DNA of 20,359 nucleotides from Peptococcaceae bacterium (lineage in GTDB: Bacteria; Bacillota; Desulfitobacteriia; Desulfitobacteriales; Desulfitobacteriaceae). The notes below the pieces were generated by a model. That model saw only the letters and a list, made by a program, of their open reading frames with translations, did not search any database and was not told where the DNA came from. The position numbers and the translations under genes are program-made. Positions 13,891-20,359 of this stretch are shown one piece after another. The DNA is taken from NCBI GenBank assembly GCA_031289815.1, contig JAITOS010000144.1:1-20359 (forward strand), given 5' to 3'. Position 1 is the stretch's first letter; the number at the start of each line of letters is the position of its first letter.

Positions 13891-15329
13891 GGCTCAGGCG
13901 GGTGCTGTTTTGGCTGATCCTGCTGGGCGCCTTGGGGCTGCGGCTGCGGGGGATCGGCAATCCTTTGCTGGACGATCAAGCCTGGCGTCAAGGCGATACG
14001 GCGGCGATGGCGTTCTGGATGAAAGGTCATTTAATTGATTTTCCTGATGTTTTTTTTCCTAAACTGAGTTATGATGGAGTTATAGCGCAGAGAGTGGAAC
14101 TGGAATTTCCTTTTTTGCCTTACTTGACGGCTTGTACCTGGGCCATAGCGGGGCAGGCGGATATTTGGGGCCGCGCTTGGGCCGTGGGGTTTTCCCTGCT
14201 GTCCGTCTGGGGGATCTATCGGCTGGGCCGTGAGCTGCTCAATGATACCGTGGGTTTGCTGGCCGCCGCCTTCTATGCCGTCGTTCCCTTGGGCGTCTTT
14301 TACGGGCGGGTGATGATGCCGGAGCCGGTGGCGCAAGCCTTCAGTATCTGGGCTTTGGCGCTGGCGGCGCGAGCGGGGACGCAACGGCGCTATGGGCGTG
14401 TGCTGGTTCCCGGAATGCTGATGGCGTTGGCGGTCTTGAGTAAGCTGCCGCAATTGATGATCTTGCCGGTAGCGCTTTGCTTGTTGTTTTTTCCTGAACG
14501 TCCGTCAGGAGAGGGAACAAGAGATGTTCGCCGCTATTTTCAGGAGGGGATCGGCGGAGAGCTGGCGCTGTATCTGCTGATCGCTCTCGGTTTGCCCGCC
14601 TTGTATTATAGTTGGGTACACGTGGGCAGTCCGGAAGCGAGCCGCTTTGTTTCCGGAATTATTCGGGGACAGGTGGCCGAAGCGCAGCCGCCGTTGCTTT
14701 CTTATGCCAAATTGGTGTATCATATGGCGTTATACCTGTCAGGCGCTTTGATCCTGACGGCGGCCGCCGGTATAGGCAGATTGCTCCGGTGCTGGCGGCG
14801 GCTGCGGCGAGCCGCTGTTTCTCTGCTCCTGTGGTCGGCTATTTCCCTGCTGTATATCGGCTGGATCTGTCTGCCGATTCCCCTGGATTATTACCTGATG
14901 CCGGTGGCGCCTTTGCTGGCTTTGCTGGCGGCTTTGGCGCTTGAGGGCATGGAGTTCCGGCGGGGAGCGCTGACCGGGGTGATCGTGGTCGGGCTGCTCG
15001 TCTGCCGTTTAGGTACGGTGGAGATGGAGAACAAATACGCGGTACAGATAGATTACCGCTCTCAAGCGCTTTGGCTGAAGGAGCATACGCCGACAGATAG
15101 CGTGTTGCTGTTGAGCGATGAGGAGCCGATGACCTTTTACTACGCGGAACGGGCCGGCTTTCGTCTGTTGGCGGAGGATGACCGGCAAGCCTGTGCGCAA
15201 ATACAAAATCTGCCGGCCCAATATTTGGTGAAACTGCCGCAAACCAGGCGCGGGTCGGCGTTTTGGCAGGAAATCGAAGGACGGTACCCGGAAGTGGGGC
15301 CGGGGGTCTTTCGTTTGGATGATGATTAA
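13875..15329 (+). CDS. GT39-family (PMT/ArnT-like) integral membrane glycosyltransferase
   Basis: 484 residues with ~11 hydrophobic helices. The first extracytoplasmic loop carries DDQAWRQGDTA (33-43), the acidic ArnT/PMT catalytic-site motif, and the later VMMPEPVAQAFSIWALALAA is typical of the family. Such enzymes move a sugar from a polyprenyl phosphate donor to an extracytoplasmic acceptor (lipid, glycan or protein). The ~90-residue C-terminal tail (from ENKYAVQIDYRSQALWLKEH) is soluble. ATG lies 9 bases after AGGAG and inside the 3' end of the GT2 gene, so production is coupled. Acceptor unknown; position between spmB and rluB hints at a sporulation or envelope target, but this is inference. 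Confidence 0.88.
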   Translation: MGGTIRLRRVLFWLILLGALGLRLRGIGNPLLDDQAWRQGDTAAMAFWMKGHLIDFPDVFFPKLSYDGVIAQRVELEFPFLPYLTACTWAIAGQADIWGRAWAVGFSLLSVWGIYRLGRELLNDTVGLLAAAFYAVVPLGVFYGRVMMPEPVAQAFSIWALALAARAGTQRRYGRVLVPGMLMALAVLSKLPQLMILPVALCLLFFPERPSGEGTRDVRRYFQEGIGGELALYLLIALGLPALYYSWVHVGSPEASRFVSGIIRGQVAEAQPPLLSYAKLVYHMALYLSGALILTAAAGIGRLLRCWRRLRRAAVSLLLWSAISLLYIGWICLPIPLDYYLMPVAPLLALLAALALEGMEFRRGALTGVIVVGLLVCRLGTVEMENKYAVQIDYRSQALWLKEHTPTDSVLLLSDEEPMTFYYAERAGFRLLAEDDRQACAQIQNLPAQYLVKLPQTRRGSAFWQEIEGRYPEVGPGVFRLDDD

Positions 15330-15343
15330 AATGAGGTGTCGTA

Positions 15344-16129
15344 TTGGTTGAAAGAAAAAAAGAGAGCAAGGTAAAAAAGACGGCGGCAACGGAGACGACG
15401 GGAGGAGAACGCTTGCAAAAAGTTTTGGCTCAGGCGGGCGTGGCTTCCCGAAGGCAGGCGGAGGAATTGATTACGAGTGGAAAGGTGAAGGTGAATGGCA
15501 AGGTCGTGAGCGTCCTGGGAACGCGGGTGCGGGAGAAAGACCGAATCGAGGTCGAGCAAATGCCCGTGGAGCGGGAAACCACACTGCGATATTATTTGCT
15601 GAACAAGCCGGTCGGAGTCATTTCGACGGCGCGTGACGAGCGGGGCCGCAAGAAGGTTTTGGATCTGCTGGAAAATGTGCCGGTTCGCGTCTATCCGGCG
15701 GGTCGGCTGGATTTCGACACTTCAGGTCTGCTCCTGCTGACCAATGACGGCGAATTGACCTATCGTCTGACCCATCCGCGTTTTGGGGTGGAAAAAACCT
15801 ATATCGCCGGCGTGACCGGAGAGATCGATCCGCAACGGTTGGGAAGGCTGCGCCGGGGCGTGATGCTTGAAGATGGAAAAACAGCGCCGGCGAAGGTCAG
15901 ATATTTGGGAACGGATCCCCGGCGCGGCTTGGAATTATTAGAGATTACGATTCATGAAGGGCGGAACCGTCAGGTGCGGCGGATGTGCCAAGCGGTGGGT
16001 CTGACGGTGACGACCCTCAAACGGACGCGCTTTGCTTCTCTCGTTTTGAACCGGGAAGTGGCGTCAGGGGAGTATCGCCAGTTGACGGCTCAGGAAATTC
16101 AATCCTTGCGGCAGCAGGTGAGTTTGTAA
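15344..16129 (+). CDS. rluB: Large-subunit rRNA pseudouridine synthase, RluB/RsuA family
   Basis: 261 residues, TTG start 5 bases after GAGGTG. A basic N-terminal tail (1-20) precedes an S4 RNA-binding domain (LQKVLAQAGVASRRQAEELI, 24-43). The catalytic block AGRLDFDTSGLLLLTNDGEL contains Asp123, and NRQVRRMCQAVG is the family's conserved basic loop. It isomerises a uridine in 23S rRNA helix near the peptidyl-transferase region (E. coli RluB acts at U2605). Linkage to spmAB and scpAB is a recurrent Bacillota arrangement. Starts 14 bp after the GT39 stop. Confidence 0.95.
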   Translation: MVERKKESKVKKTAATETTGGERLQKVLAQAGVASRRQAEELITSGKVKVNGKVVSVLGTRVREKDRIEVEQMPVERETTLRYYLLNKPVGVISTARDERGRKKVLDLLENVPVRVYPAGRLDFDTSGLLLLTNDGELTYRLTHPRFGVEKTYIAGVTGEIDPQRLGRLRRGVMLEDGKTAPAKVRYLGTDPRRGLELLEITIHEGRNRQVRRMCQAVGLTVTTLKRTRFASLVLNREVASGEYRQLTAQEIQSLRQQVSL

Positions 16130-16194
16130 TTTCAGCAGGAAAAATGACGAAAATGGAGAAGTATGTAAAGATGAGACAGGAAACGGAGATTGGA

Positions 16195-16659
16195 ATGATG
16201 AAGATTCAAATCGGGGATGAAGTGCTGATGGAACCTATCCGAGTGAACGTCCGTCTGGACTATCGCGGGGAACCGCGTCCGGGAAAAATTTTCTTTGGCC
16301 GGAAGAATGTCATTGAAAGAGCGGAGGCGGTGCGCGAGCGGCAGGTCGCCTTATGGCGAAACGTACCGTTGCAGGGAATCATCATCGAGGATATTGATCT
16401 GAGTTTAGAGGTTTATGTCGTCAGGGAAACGGAAAAACGCCGTGATTGCGAGATAGCCTACGCGCCGGTGATCCTCACGATACGGACGGAAAGCATTGAA
16501 GACCTGATTCCGTTACTGATGAATAACGAATTTCGCCGCATTGAATTTCTAAGTCCGGAGAACATACAGATCCATCGTCTGGAAATGGAAAGACTGCTGT
16601 TTAAATTAAACCAAACCTTTCAGCAGGAAATTAAAAAGATTGAGGGCTACTATGCCTGA
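16195..16659 (+). CDS. Hypothetical protein, alpha/beta, function unknown
   Basis: About 154 residues; ATG 16195 follows GGAG by 6 bases. Earlier in-frame ATGs (16144, 16153, 16171) are possible and the start is uncertain. I do not recognise it. The sequence is strand-rich at first (KIQIGDEVLMEPIRVNVRLD), with basic/charged middle (IERAEAVRERQVALWRN), then strands (GIIIEDIDLSLEVYVVRE) and a C-terminal helical stretch ending EIKKIEGYYA. No Cys, membrane helix or signal peptide is evident, so it is probably cytoplasmic. It lies 65 bp after rluB and 37 bp before the polyferredoxin gene, in the same direction, with no promoter or terminator seen between; expression may extend from rluB. Confidence 0.7.
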   Translation: MMKIQIGDEVLMEPIRVNVRLDYRGEPRPGKIFFGRKNVIERAEAVRERQVALWRNVPLQGIIIEDIDLSLEVYVVRETEKRRDCEIAYAPVILTIRTESIEDLIPLLMNNEFRRIEFLSPENIQIHRLEMERLLFKLNQTFQQEIKKIEGYYA

Positions 16660-16696
16660 TGAGGAAAACGGGAATCTGTAAAAACGGAGAATAACG

Positions 16697-17746
16697 ATGG
16701 CCTTAAAAAGGTGTCAGATGCTGTATCAGCAAGGGAATTGCCTGAATACCAAGAAGACGTTTACCCCTCCTTGCCGGATCTGTGTGGCGGTTTGTCCTCA
16801 CGGCGCGATTTCTGAAGGCTACGAGCTGAGTGAAAAGCAATGCACGGAATGCGGCCTGTGCGCGGCGGCCTGCCCAAGCAACGGCTTTGTGGATCGTTTG
16901 GCCGCTCAGTTAGAGGCATATCTCTGGTCTGAGCGCAAAGAATACATGATTCATTGTCCTCAAGCCGCGTCCGGGGAAATGGAAATCCCCTGCATCGGTA
17001 TTCTGGATCGGGATAGCTGGAGTACGTTGATCATGAAGGCGGCGTCTAAAACAGTGACTCTGATCACAGGAGATTGCGGCGTCTGCCCGGATCAAGCGGC
17101 GTGCGCGGCCTCGGTTCGGATCTTTAAAGAGTTGCATCGGGATTGGCCGGGACATCCGGAAGTCAAGGTTCTGGTGCAGCAGACGGCGGGGGAAGCGACT
17201 GACCCGGCGGCTCGAAACGACAAGGAGACGGAGAAAAAAAGAGGAAAGGATCTGCGTCGGCAAAGCCGGAAGCTGCTGGGAAGATGGCTGCCGGAAGCGG
17301 GAACAGAGGCCATGACGCCGATTCCCCGCTCACGCCGCTGGCTGTTGCGGGTGTTGGAAGAGCAGCCGCAGCAAAAAGCGCCCTTTCAGGCGTTGACGGT
17401 GTCCGGTCAATGCACGAACTGTAGCGTCTGCGTGTCGGTTTGCCCGCAGGGGGCGCTGGACGACCGGGAAGAGGACGGCCGCCGTTTGTTGATTCTGGAA
17501 CCGCTGAAATGCGTACAGTGCGGTCGTTGTATAAACGTTTGCCGGGCCAAAGCGTTGCGCTTGGAAACAAAAAACCTTTCCGCCAGACTGTTGAGCGGCA
17601 AGATTCTCATTCATGAAGGGAACATCCGGACGTGTACACAATGTGGTCGCCGCGTGTATGACGACCGGGAGCCGCCGCTGTGTGTGATTTGCGCCAGCGC
17701 CTCTCCGGAAGGAAGAGATCATCTGTTTTCATCATCTAAGCGATGA
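16697..17746 (+). CDS. Polyferredoxin-like 4Fe-4S protein with four cluster motifs and a C-terminal Cys4 ribbon
   Basis: 349 residues, ATG 9 bases after CGGAG. N-terminal ferredoxin pair: C26-x2-C29-x3-C33-P and C49-x2-C52-x2-C55-x3-C59-P, with Cys15 the likely extra ligand of the first cluster. The middle contains C87, C99 (PCIGILDRDS) and C127-x2-C130-x5-C136, possibly a further cluster or redox Cys. Then a Lys/Arg-rich linker (~165-225). A second pair follows: C239-C242-C245-C249-P and C272-C275-C278-C282. The end has CTQC (313-316) and CVIC (329-332), a zinc-ribbon or rubredoxin-like knuckle. No membrane segment or Tat signal; an intracellular electron carrier or redox-enzyme maturation protein is likely. 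The partner enzyme is not in the window. Its 3' end overlaps hisC by 11 bp, tail to tail. Confidence 0.8.
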   Translation: MALKRCQMLYQQGNCLNTKKTFTPPCRICVAVCPHGAISEGYELSEKQCTECGLCAAACPSNGFVDRLAAQLEAYLWSERKEYMIHCPQAASGEMEIPCIGILDRDSWSTLIMKAASKTVTLITGDCGVCPDQAACAASVRIFKELHRDWPGHPEVKVLVQQTAGEATDPAARNDKETEKKRGKDLRRQSRKLLGRWLPEAGTEAMTPIPRSRRWLLRVLEEQPQQKAPFQALTVSGQCTNCSVCVSVCPQGALDDREEDGRRLLILEPLKCVQCGRCINVCRAKALRLETKNLSARLLSGKILIHEGNIRTCTQCGRRVYDDREPPLCVICASASPEGRDHLFSSSKR

Positions 17747-18800
17747 TCGCCGCCAATGCCTGGAGAAAGGAGGACATTTCTTCGTCACTGCCGATACTGA
17801 CGCGCAGAAAGTTATCAATCCTCGGTTTTTTAAAGTAGCGGACGAGAACCGCCCTTTCTTTAAGCTGAGTAAAAATCTCTTCGGCTGGGCGGGCAGGGTG
17901 ACTGATGAAAACAAAATTAGCTTGCGAAGGGATCACATAGAACCCCATTCCTTCCAGCTCAGAAACGACATGCGCCCTGGTGCGCATGATTTTGTTTTTG
18001 GTAGCCTGAAAATAGGCGTGATCCTTGATCGCTGCCTCCGCGCCAACGAGCGCCAGGCGATCCAGGGTGTAGGAATTGAAGGAGTTTTTTATCGTGTTCA
18101 ATCCTTGGATTAAGCCGGCGTGGCCGAGGGCGAAACCAACCCGTAAACCGGCCAGGGAACGAGACTTGGACAGGGTATGAACGATCAGCAGATTGGGATA
18201 GCGGCTGATGAGCGGGACAGCGGAAACACCGCCGAAATCAATATACGCTTCATCGATGATCACGGTTTGTTCCGGGTTATGCCGCAGAATTTCCTCGATC
18301 ACGGACAGAGAAACGGCGTTGCCGGTGGGCGCGTTGGGATTCGGCAGAATGACGCCCCCGTTTTTCTGAAAGAAAGCCTCGATGGGTAAGCTGAAATCCT
18401 CGTGCAGAGGGACGCAACGATAGGGAATCTGATACAAATGGGCGTAAACCGGGTAAAAGCTATAGCTGATATCCGGAAAGAGGATGGGCCGGTCAGGATC
18501 AGGATCAAAGAAGGCGGAAAAAGAAAAGGCCAGAATTTCATCCGAACCATTGCCCAAAAACACCTGATCGCTTTGTAGGCCGTAATAAGCGGCGATCGTG
18601 TTCCGTAAGGCGTCCCCGTTGGGATCCGGGTAGCGTTTCAAGTCACTGTTGGCGGCGGCTCTGATCGCTTCGATCACTTTAGGGGAAGGCGGATAAGGAT
18701 TTTCATTGGTGTTCAGCTTGATATAGGTGCGGTCTTTCGGCTGTTCCCCCGGCACATAGGGCTCTAAATTCGCGGCTAAGCGGCTCCAATATGTACGCAT
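17736..18800 (-). CDS. hisC: Histidinol-phosphate aminotransferase (fold-type I PLP)
   Basis: 354 residues, normal length. KLNTNENPYPPSP at the N-terminus is the HisC signature; PLP contacts are NPNAPTG (154-160), DEAY (183-186), and the Schiff-base Lys212 in HTLSKSRSLAGLRVGFA. It converts histidinol phosphate and 2-oxoglutarate to imidazole acetol phosphate and glutamate; some family members also take aromatic amino acids. Ribosome site AAAGGAG lies 7 bases before the ATG. It is not next to other his genes, so it is a dispersed hisC. Its stop overlaps the polyferredoxin stop and no terminator lies between, which could allow opposing transcription to interfere. Confidence 0.92.
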   Translation of the reverse strand: MRTYWSRLAANLEPYVPGEQPKDRTYIKLNTNENPYPPSPKVIEAIRAAANSDLKRYPDPNGDALRNTIAAYYGLQSDQVFLGNGSDEILAFSFSAFFDPDPDRPILFPDISYSFYPVYAHLYQIPYRCVPLHEDFSLPIEAFFQKNGGVILPNPNAPTGNAVSLSVIEEILRHNPEQTVIIDEAYIDFGGVSAVPLISRYPNLLIVHTLSKSRSLAGLRVGFALGHAGLIQGLNTIKNSFNSYTLDRLALVGAEAAIKDHAYFQATKNKIMRTRAHVVSELEGMGFYVIPSQANFVFISHPARPAEEIFTQLKERAVLVRYFKKPRIDNFLRVSIGSDEEMSSFLQALAAIIA

Positions 18801-18816
18801 TTCAAACTCCTTTAAG

Positions 18817-18841
18817 GAACCGTGGCGGTGAATCCCGGTTC
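18817..18841 (-). repeat. Small hairpin in the hisC leader
   Basis: GAACCG (18817-18822) pairs with CGGTTC (18836-18841), a 6-bp perfect stem and 13-base loop, located between the -10 and the start of hisC. Too small for a T-box leader or clear attenuator; could be chance. Confidence 0.35.
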
Positions 18842-18859
18842 GCTCTTTCTCTGGAGACC

Positions 18860-18887
18860 ATTATATCGAAATGCGCGTTAAAGTGAA
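18860..18887 (-). promoter_or_regulatory. Sigma-A promoter of hisC
   Basis: On the minus strand TTCACT (18887-18882) is followed after 16 bases by a perfect TATAAT (18865-18860). The leader to the ATG is about 50 bases. It shows hisC can be transcribed on its own rather than only from the upstream membrane protein gene. Confidence 0.65.
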
Positions 18888-18895
18888 ACCTGTTT

Positions 18896-19444
18896 TTAAA
18901 ATTTGCGGATAGAAATTCCGTGCCGCTCCAATTGCGCGGCGATTTTTCGCAGCCGCGTGGGGGAAAAGGTTCGGGTATTGGTGAGGTGGATCCGGCCGTC
19001 TTTATAGACGATGTTAGCGACCGGCAAGGGATCGAGCTTTTCCCGGTCGGCGTCAGGGGGATAGCGGAGCTGGTTGCCCAACTGGAAATCATTCGTTTGT
19101 TTCGCCCGTGCGCGTAAGGCTGAGAAATCGCTTAACCAGAATTCCTTAATATCCGCTAAAGGGATTTTGCTTTCCACGGTCGGCCCCCAGAGGCCGTGAT
19201 ATAACAGCCCTTTAGACCATTCCCGCAAGGACAAATCCTGTTCCGTATAGACGAAACGGTTGGCGACGCTCCATTGATAGAGAAAGATCAGGCCTAAAGC
19301 CATAAAAATGAAAGCGAGGATCAGGACGACGGGATTCAAGGGCAGCAGACCCTGATGAATGGCAGCGGCAATCAGCAGGACGGCGGCAAAGTGCAGGAGC
19401 CATAAAGAGCGCAAGGTAGAATTGCGGATTTCGATTTTCGACAT
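18896..19444 (-). CDS. Small two-helix membrane protein with a soluble C-terminal domain, function unknown
   Basis: 182 residues from the ATG at 19444, chosen because CGGAGGA precedes it by 7 bases; longer frames upstream (to 19747) lack such a site and look like noncoding. Two helices are close together (LWLLHFAAVLLIAAAIHQGL and VVLILAFIFMALGLIFLYQW), followed by ~110 soluble residues with alternating strands (FVYTEQDLSL, ESKIPLADIKEFWLSDF, ANIVYKDGRIHLTN). The layout resembles membrane-anchored PH-domain-like (bPH2/YdbT-type) proteins, but I cannot confirm that. The C-terminal part would be cytoplasmic if the N-terminus is inside. Same direction as hisC, 95 bp apart, each with a promoter. 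Confidence 0.72.
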   Translation of the reverse strand: MSKIEIRNSTLRSLWLLHFAAVLLIAAAIHQGLLPLNPVVLILAFIFMALGLIFLYQWSVANRFVYTEQDLSLREWSKGLLYHGLWGPTVESKIPLADIKEFWLSDFSALRARAKQTNDFQLGNQLRYPPDADREKLDPLPVANIVYKDGRIHLTNTRTFSPTRLRKIAAQLERHGISIRKF

Positions 19445-19461
19445 ACATATTCCTCCGAAAA

Positions 19462-19490
19462 AATGTAATGGACGCAAAAGGGTTTGTCTA
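19462..19490 (-). promoter_or_regulatory. Possible promoter of the two-helix membrane protein gene
   Basis: On the minus strand TAGACA (19490-19485) is followed after 17 bases by TACATT (19467-19462): five and four of six matches. The -10 is only 17 bases from the start codon and would leave a very short leader, so an upstream TTGCCC/TATTTT pair near 19512-19542 is an alternative. Confidence 0.3.
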
Positions 19491-19548
19491 CAGTATTTCC
19501 GGAATTTTAATGAAAAATAAGCGGTGCGATGATGAGGGCAAGTCATAA

Positions 19549-19576
19549 ACCAAAAAAAGGAATTTTGCATATGCTG
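19549..19576 (+). promoter_or_regulatory. Sigma-K-like promoter of the Cys-rich repeat gene
   Basis: ACC (19549-19551), 16 bases, then CATATGCTG (19568-19576) fits the sigma-K pattern ACM, 16 bases, CATAnnnTA except the last base. Another small hairpin AAGGA/TCCTT (19581-19585 with 19591-19595) lies just after it in the leader. Late mother-cell expression would suit a coat protein. Motif evidence only. Confidence 0.4.
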
Positions 19577-19616
19577 TGCTAAGGACGTGATCCTTACTAC
19601 TTGGAGGTGTATGTGA

Positions 19617-20126
19617 ATGTCATGTTGTTCATATGAAAAATCACAAAGAAAAGGATTCTTAAAACGCTGCTGTAGTTCCTGCGATTCGGCGGCAACATCG
19701 CCATCGTCTAAATCAGGCGCGGCCAGTGTGGTAACGCCTGTGGTCACTCCGATCCTGGCGCTGTCGTGCGATCCTCCCGCTTCATTGCTGCCGGCGAGGC
19801 CGCTGTATCGGCCATATCCGGTGCAAGCGCCGTGTTCGTCGTGCTCGCCGGGAGCGTCCAGTCCAGTGAGACCGTCGTGCCGTCCCTGTGAGGAGCAATC
19901 GGGGTATCGTCCATGCGCACCGGGAATGTCCAGTCCGGCGAGACCGTCATGCCGTCCATGCGGGGGAGATTCGGGGTATCGCCCGTGCTCGCAGGGAGTA
20001 TCCGGATCGGCAAGACCGCCGTACCGTCCCTGTGAGGCGCAATCGCCGTGCCGTCCATGCTCGCCGGGAATGTCCAGTCCGGCAAGACCGCCGTACCGTT
20101 GCCCCTTCTGGTATGGCGAAGGATGA
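19617..20126 (+). CDS. Cys/Pro/Ser/Arg-rich repeat protein, candidate spore coat or surface protein
   Basis: 169 residues, ATG 7 bases after GGAGGTG. N-terminus MSCCSYEKSQRKGFLKRCCS has two Cys pairs. A linker (~24-60) rich in Ser, Ala and Val follows, then a tandem 24-residue repeat: units begin at 75, 99, 123 and 147 (the last incomplete). Unit pattern: PCxPGMSSPARPxxRPCxxxSGYR. Many Cys (about 18 in 169) suggest disulphide cross-linking, as in coat or crust proteins. No signal peptide; mother-cell made coat proteins also lack one. A repeated frame is also open on the opposite strand but has no ribosome site. No known family can be named. Terminated by a strong hairpin. The spore role is inferred from composition and promoter. 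Confidence 0.75.
   Translation: MSCCSYEKSQRKGFLKRCCSSCDSAATSPSSKSGAASVVTPVVTPILALSCDPPASLLPARPLYRPYPVQAPCSSCSPGASSPVRPSCRPCEEQSGYRPCAPGMSSPARPSCRPCGGDSGYRPCSQGVSGSARPPYRPCEAQSPCRPCSPGMSSPARPPYRCPFWYGEG
19839..20123 (+). repeat. 72-bp tandem repeat (about four units) in the Cys-rich gene
   Basis: Units start at 19839, 19911, 19983 and 20055 with a 72-bp period. Units carry near-identical blocks such as GAATGTCCAGTCCGGC before GAGACCG or AAGACCG. DNA similarity is high in units 2 and 4, suggesting recent duplication, and the array could vary in copy number among strains. Confidence 0.8.
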
Positions 20127-20359
20127 ATGCCGATCCTAAGGCAGAGAGGCCGAATATAGGCAGGGTTTGGCGGAGAGCGGACGATGCCGCTGATGTGGGA
20201 TTTTAAAGCAAAAGAAGGGAGCTTTTAGAAACGGATTCTAAAGGCTCTCTTTTGTGCCTGTCTGGGATTGGTTGTGGCTTAGAGAGCGGCTGGAGTCAGC
20301 AAGACGGGATGGAAGCCGCGACAAAAGAGGAAGAACATACGGATGAAGACTCAAACGCC
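20127..20359. other. 3' flank of the repeat gene; no complete gene seen
   Basis: Apart from the terminator near 20213-20256 I see no supported gene. An ATG at 20309 opens a frame to the right edge (MEAATKEEEHTDEDSNA) with GGAG about 13 bases before it; this is too short to call. A minus-strand frame also runs from the edge to about 20235. The end of a neighbouring gene cannot be excluded. Confidence 0.4.
20213..20256 (+). terminator. Intrinsic terminator of the repeat gene
   Basis: An 18-bp stem with three G-U pairs (20213-20230 with 20236-20253) surrounds the five-base loop ACGGA. It is followed by a weak T-rich tail, with the stem's own 3' arm ending in TTTT. The 5' arm A-run means it could also work on the minus strand. 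Confidence 0.75.

Noticed and set aside
19744..20085. Minus-strand frame of 113 codons with its own repeat
   Set aside because: It is the mirror of the 72-bp repeat in the Cys-rich gene; no ribosome site precedes it, whereas the + strand gene has GGAGGTG at ideal spacing.
1..20359. CRISPR arrays, tRNA or rRNA genes, insertion sequences, prophage genes
   Set aside because: No repeat-spacer pattern, cloverleaf, transposase motif or terminal inverted repeats could be seen; the only arrays are the coding repeats in the PspC and Cys-rich genes.

Overview
The window looks like chromosomal DNA of an endospore-forming, anaerobic Bacillota (Clostridia/Peptococcia or Negativicutes type). Sporulation genes (spmA, spmB, ytfJ/gerW, a DUF2953 protein) sit beside a low-potential Fe-S radical-dehydratase activator, a polyferredoxin, ScpA/ScpB and strong AGGAGG-type ribosome sites. 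The genus cannot be named from the sequence alone.

Layout. (1) 1-1686, +: 3' end of a DUF2229/HgdB-like protein overlapping an HgdC/BcrA-type ATPase activator. (2) 1667-2421, -: two small proline-rich genes of unknown function behind a sigma-K-like promoter. (3) 2512-2971, +: a monocistronic 113-codon gene with a sigma-A promoter and a long-stem terminator. (4) 3083-4046, +: a PspC protein and a LiaF/LiaI-like membrane protein, then a terminator. (5) 4078-9695, +: a sigma-A promoter, then tightly packed genes for a DHH-CBS-CBS-tRNA nucleotidyltransferase fusion, an M50 site-2 protease, TrpS, ScpA and ScpB. (6) 9715-10515, -: a MerR-family regulator breaking the collinear + strand series. (7) 10668-16129, +: DUF2953 protein, YtfJ, a terminator, a sigma-E-like promoter, SpmA, SpmB, two glycosyltransferases (GT2 and GT39) and pseudouridine synthase RluB. 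(8) 16195-17746, +: an unrecognised 154-residue protein and a polyferredoxin. (9) 17736-19444, -: hisC and a small two-helix membrane protein, each with its own likely promoter. (10) 19617-20126, +: a Cys/Pro/Ser/Arg-rich protein with a 24-residue tandem repeat, followed by a terminator.

How they work together. Groups 5 and 7 combine housekeeping functions (tRNA end maturation, tryptophan charging, chromosome segregation, rRNA modification) with sporulation functions (spore core dehydration and germination proteins). The collinear order trpS-scpA-scpB-DUF2953-ytfJ-spmA-spmB-rluB is, from memory, a recurring arrangement in spore-forming Bacillota. The departures here are the MerR gene and the two glycosyltransferases. 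Sporulation-type promoter motifs lie before spmA (sigma-E-like), before the GT2 gene (a CATACTA box), before the proline-rich pair and before the Cys-rich repeat gene (both sigma-K-like). This suggests that several unrecognised genes are spore-surface or late-sporulation components. That idea is inference. Start codons were re-chosen for seven genes from ribosome sites and family N-termini.
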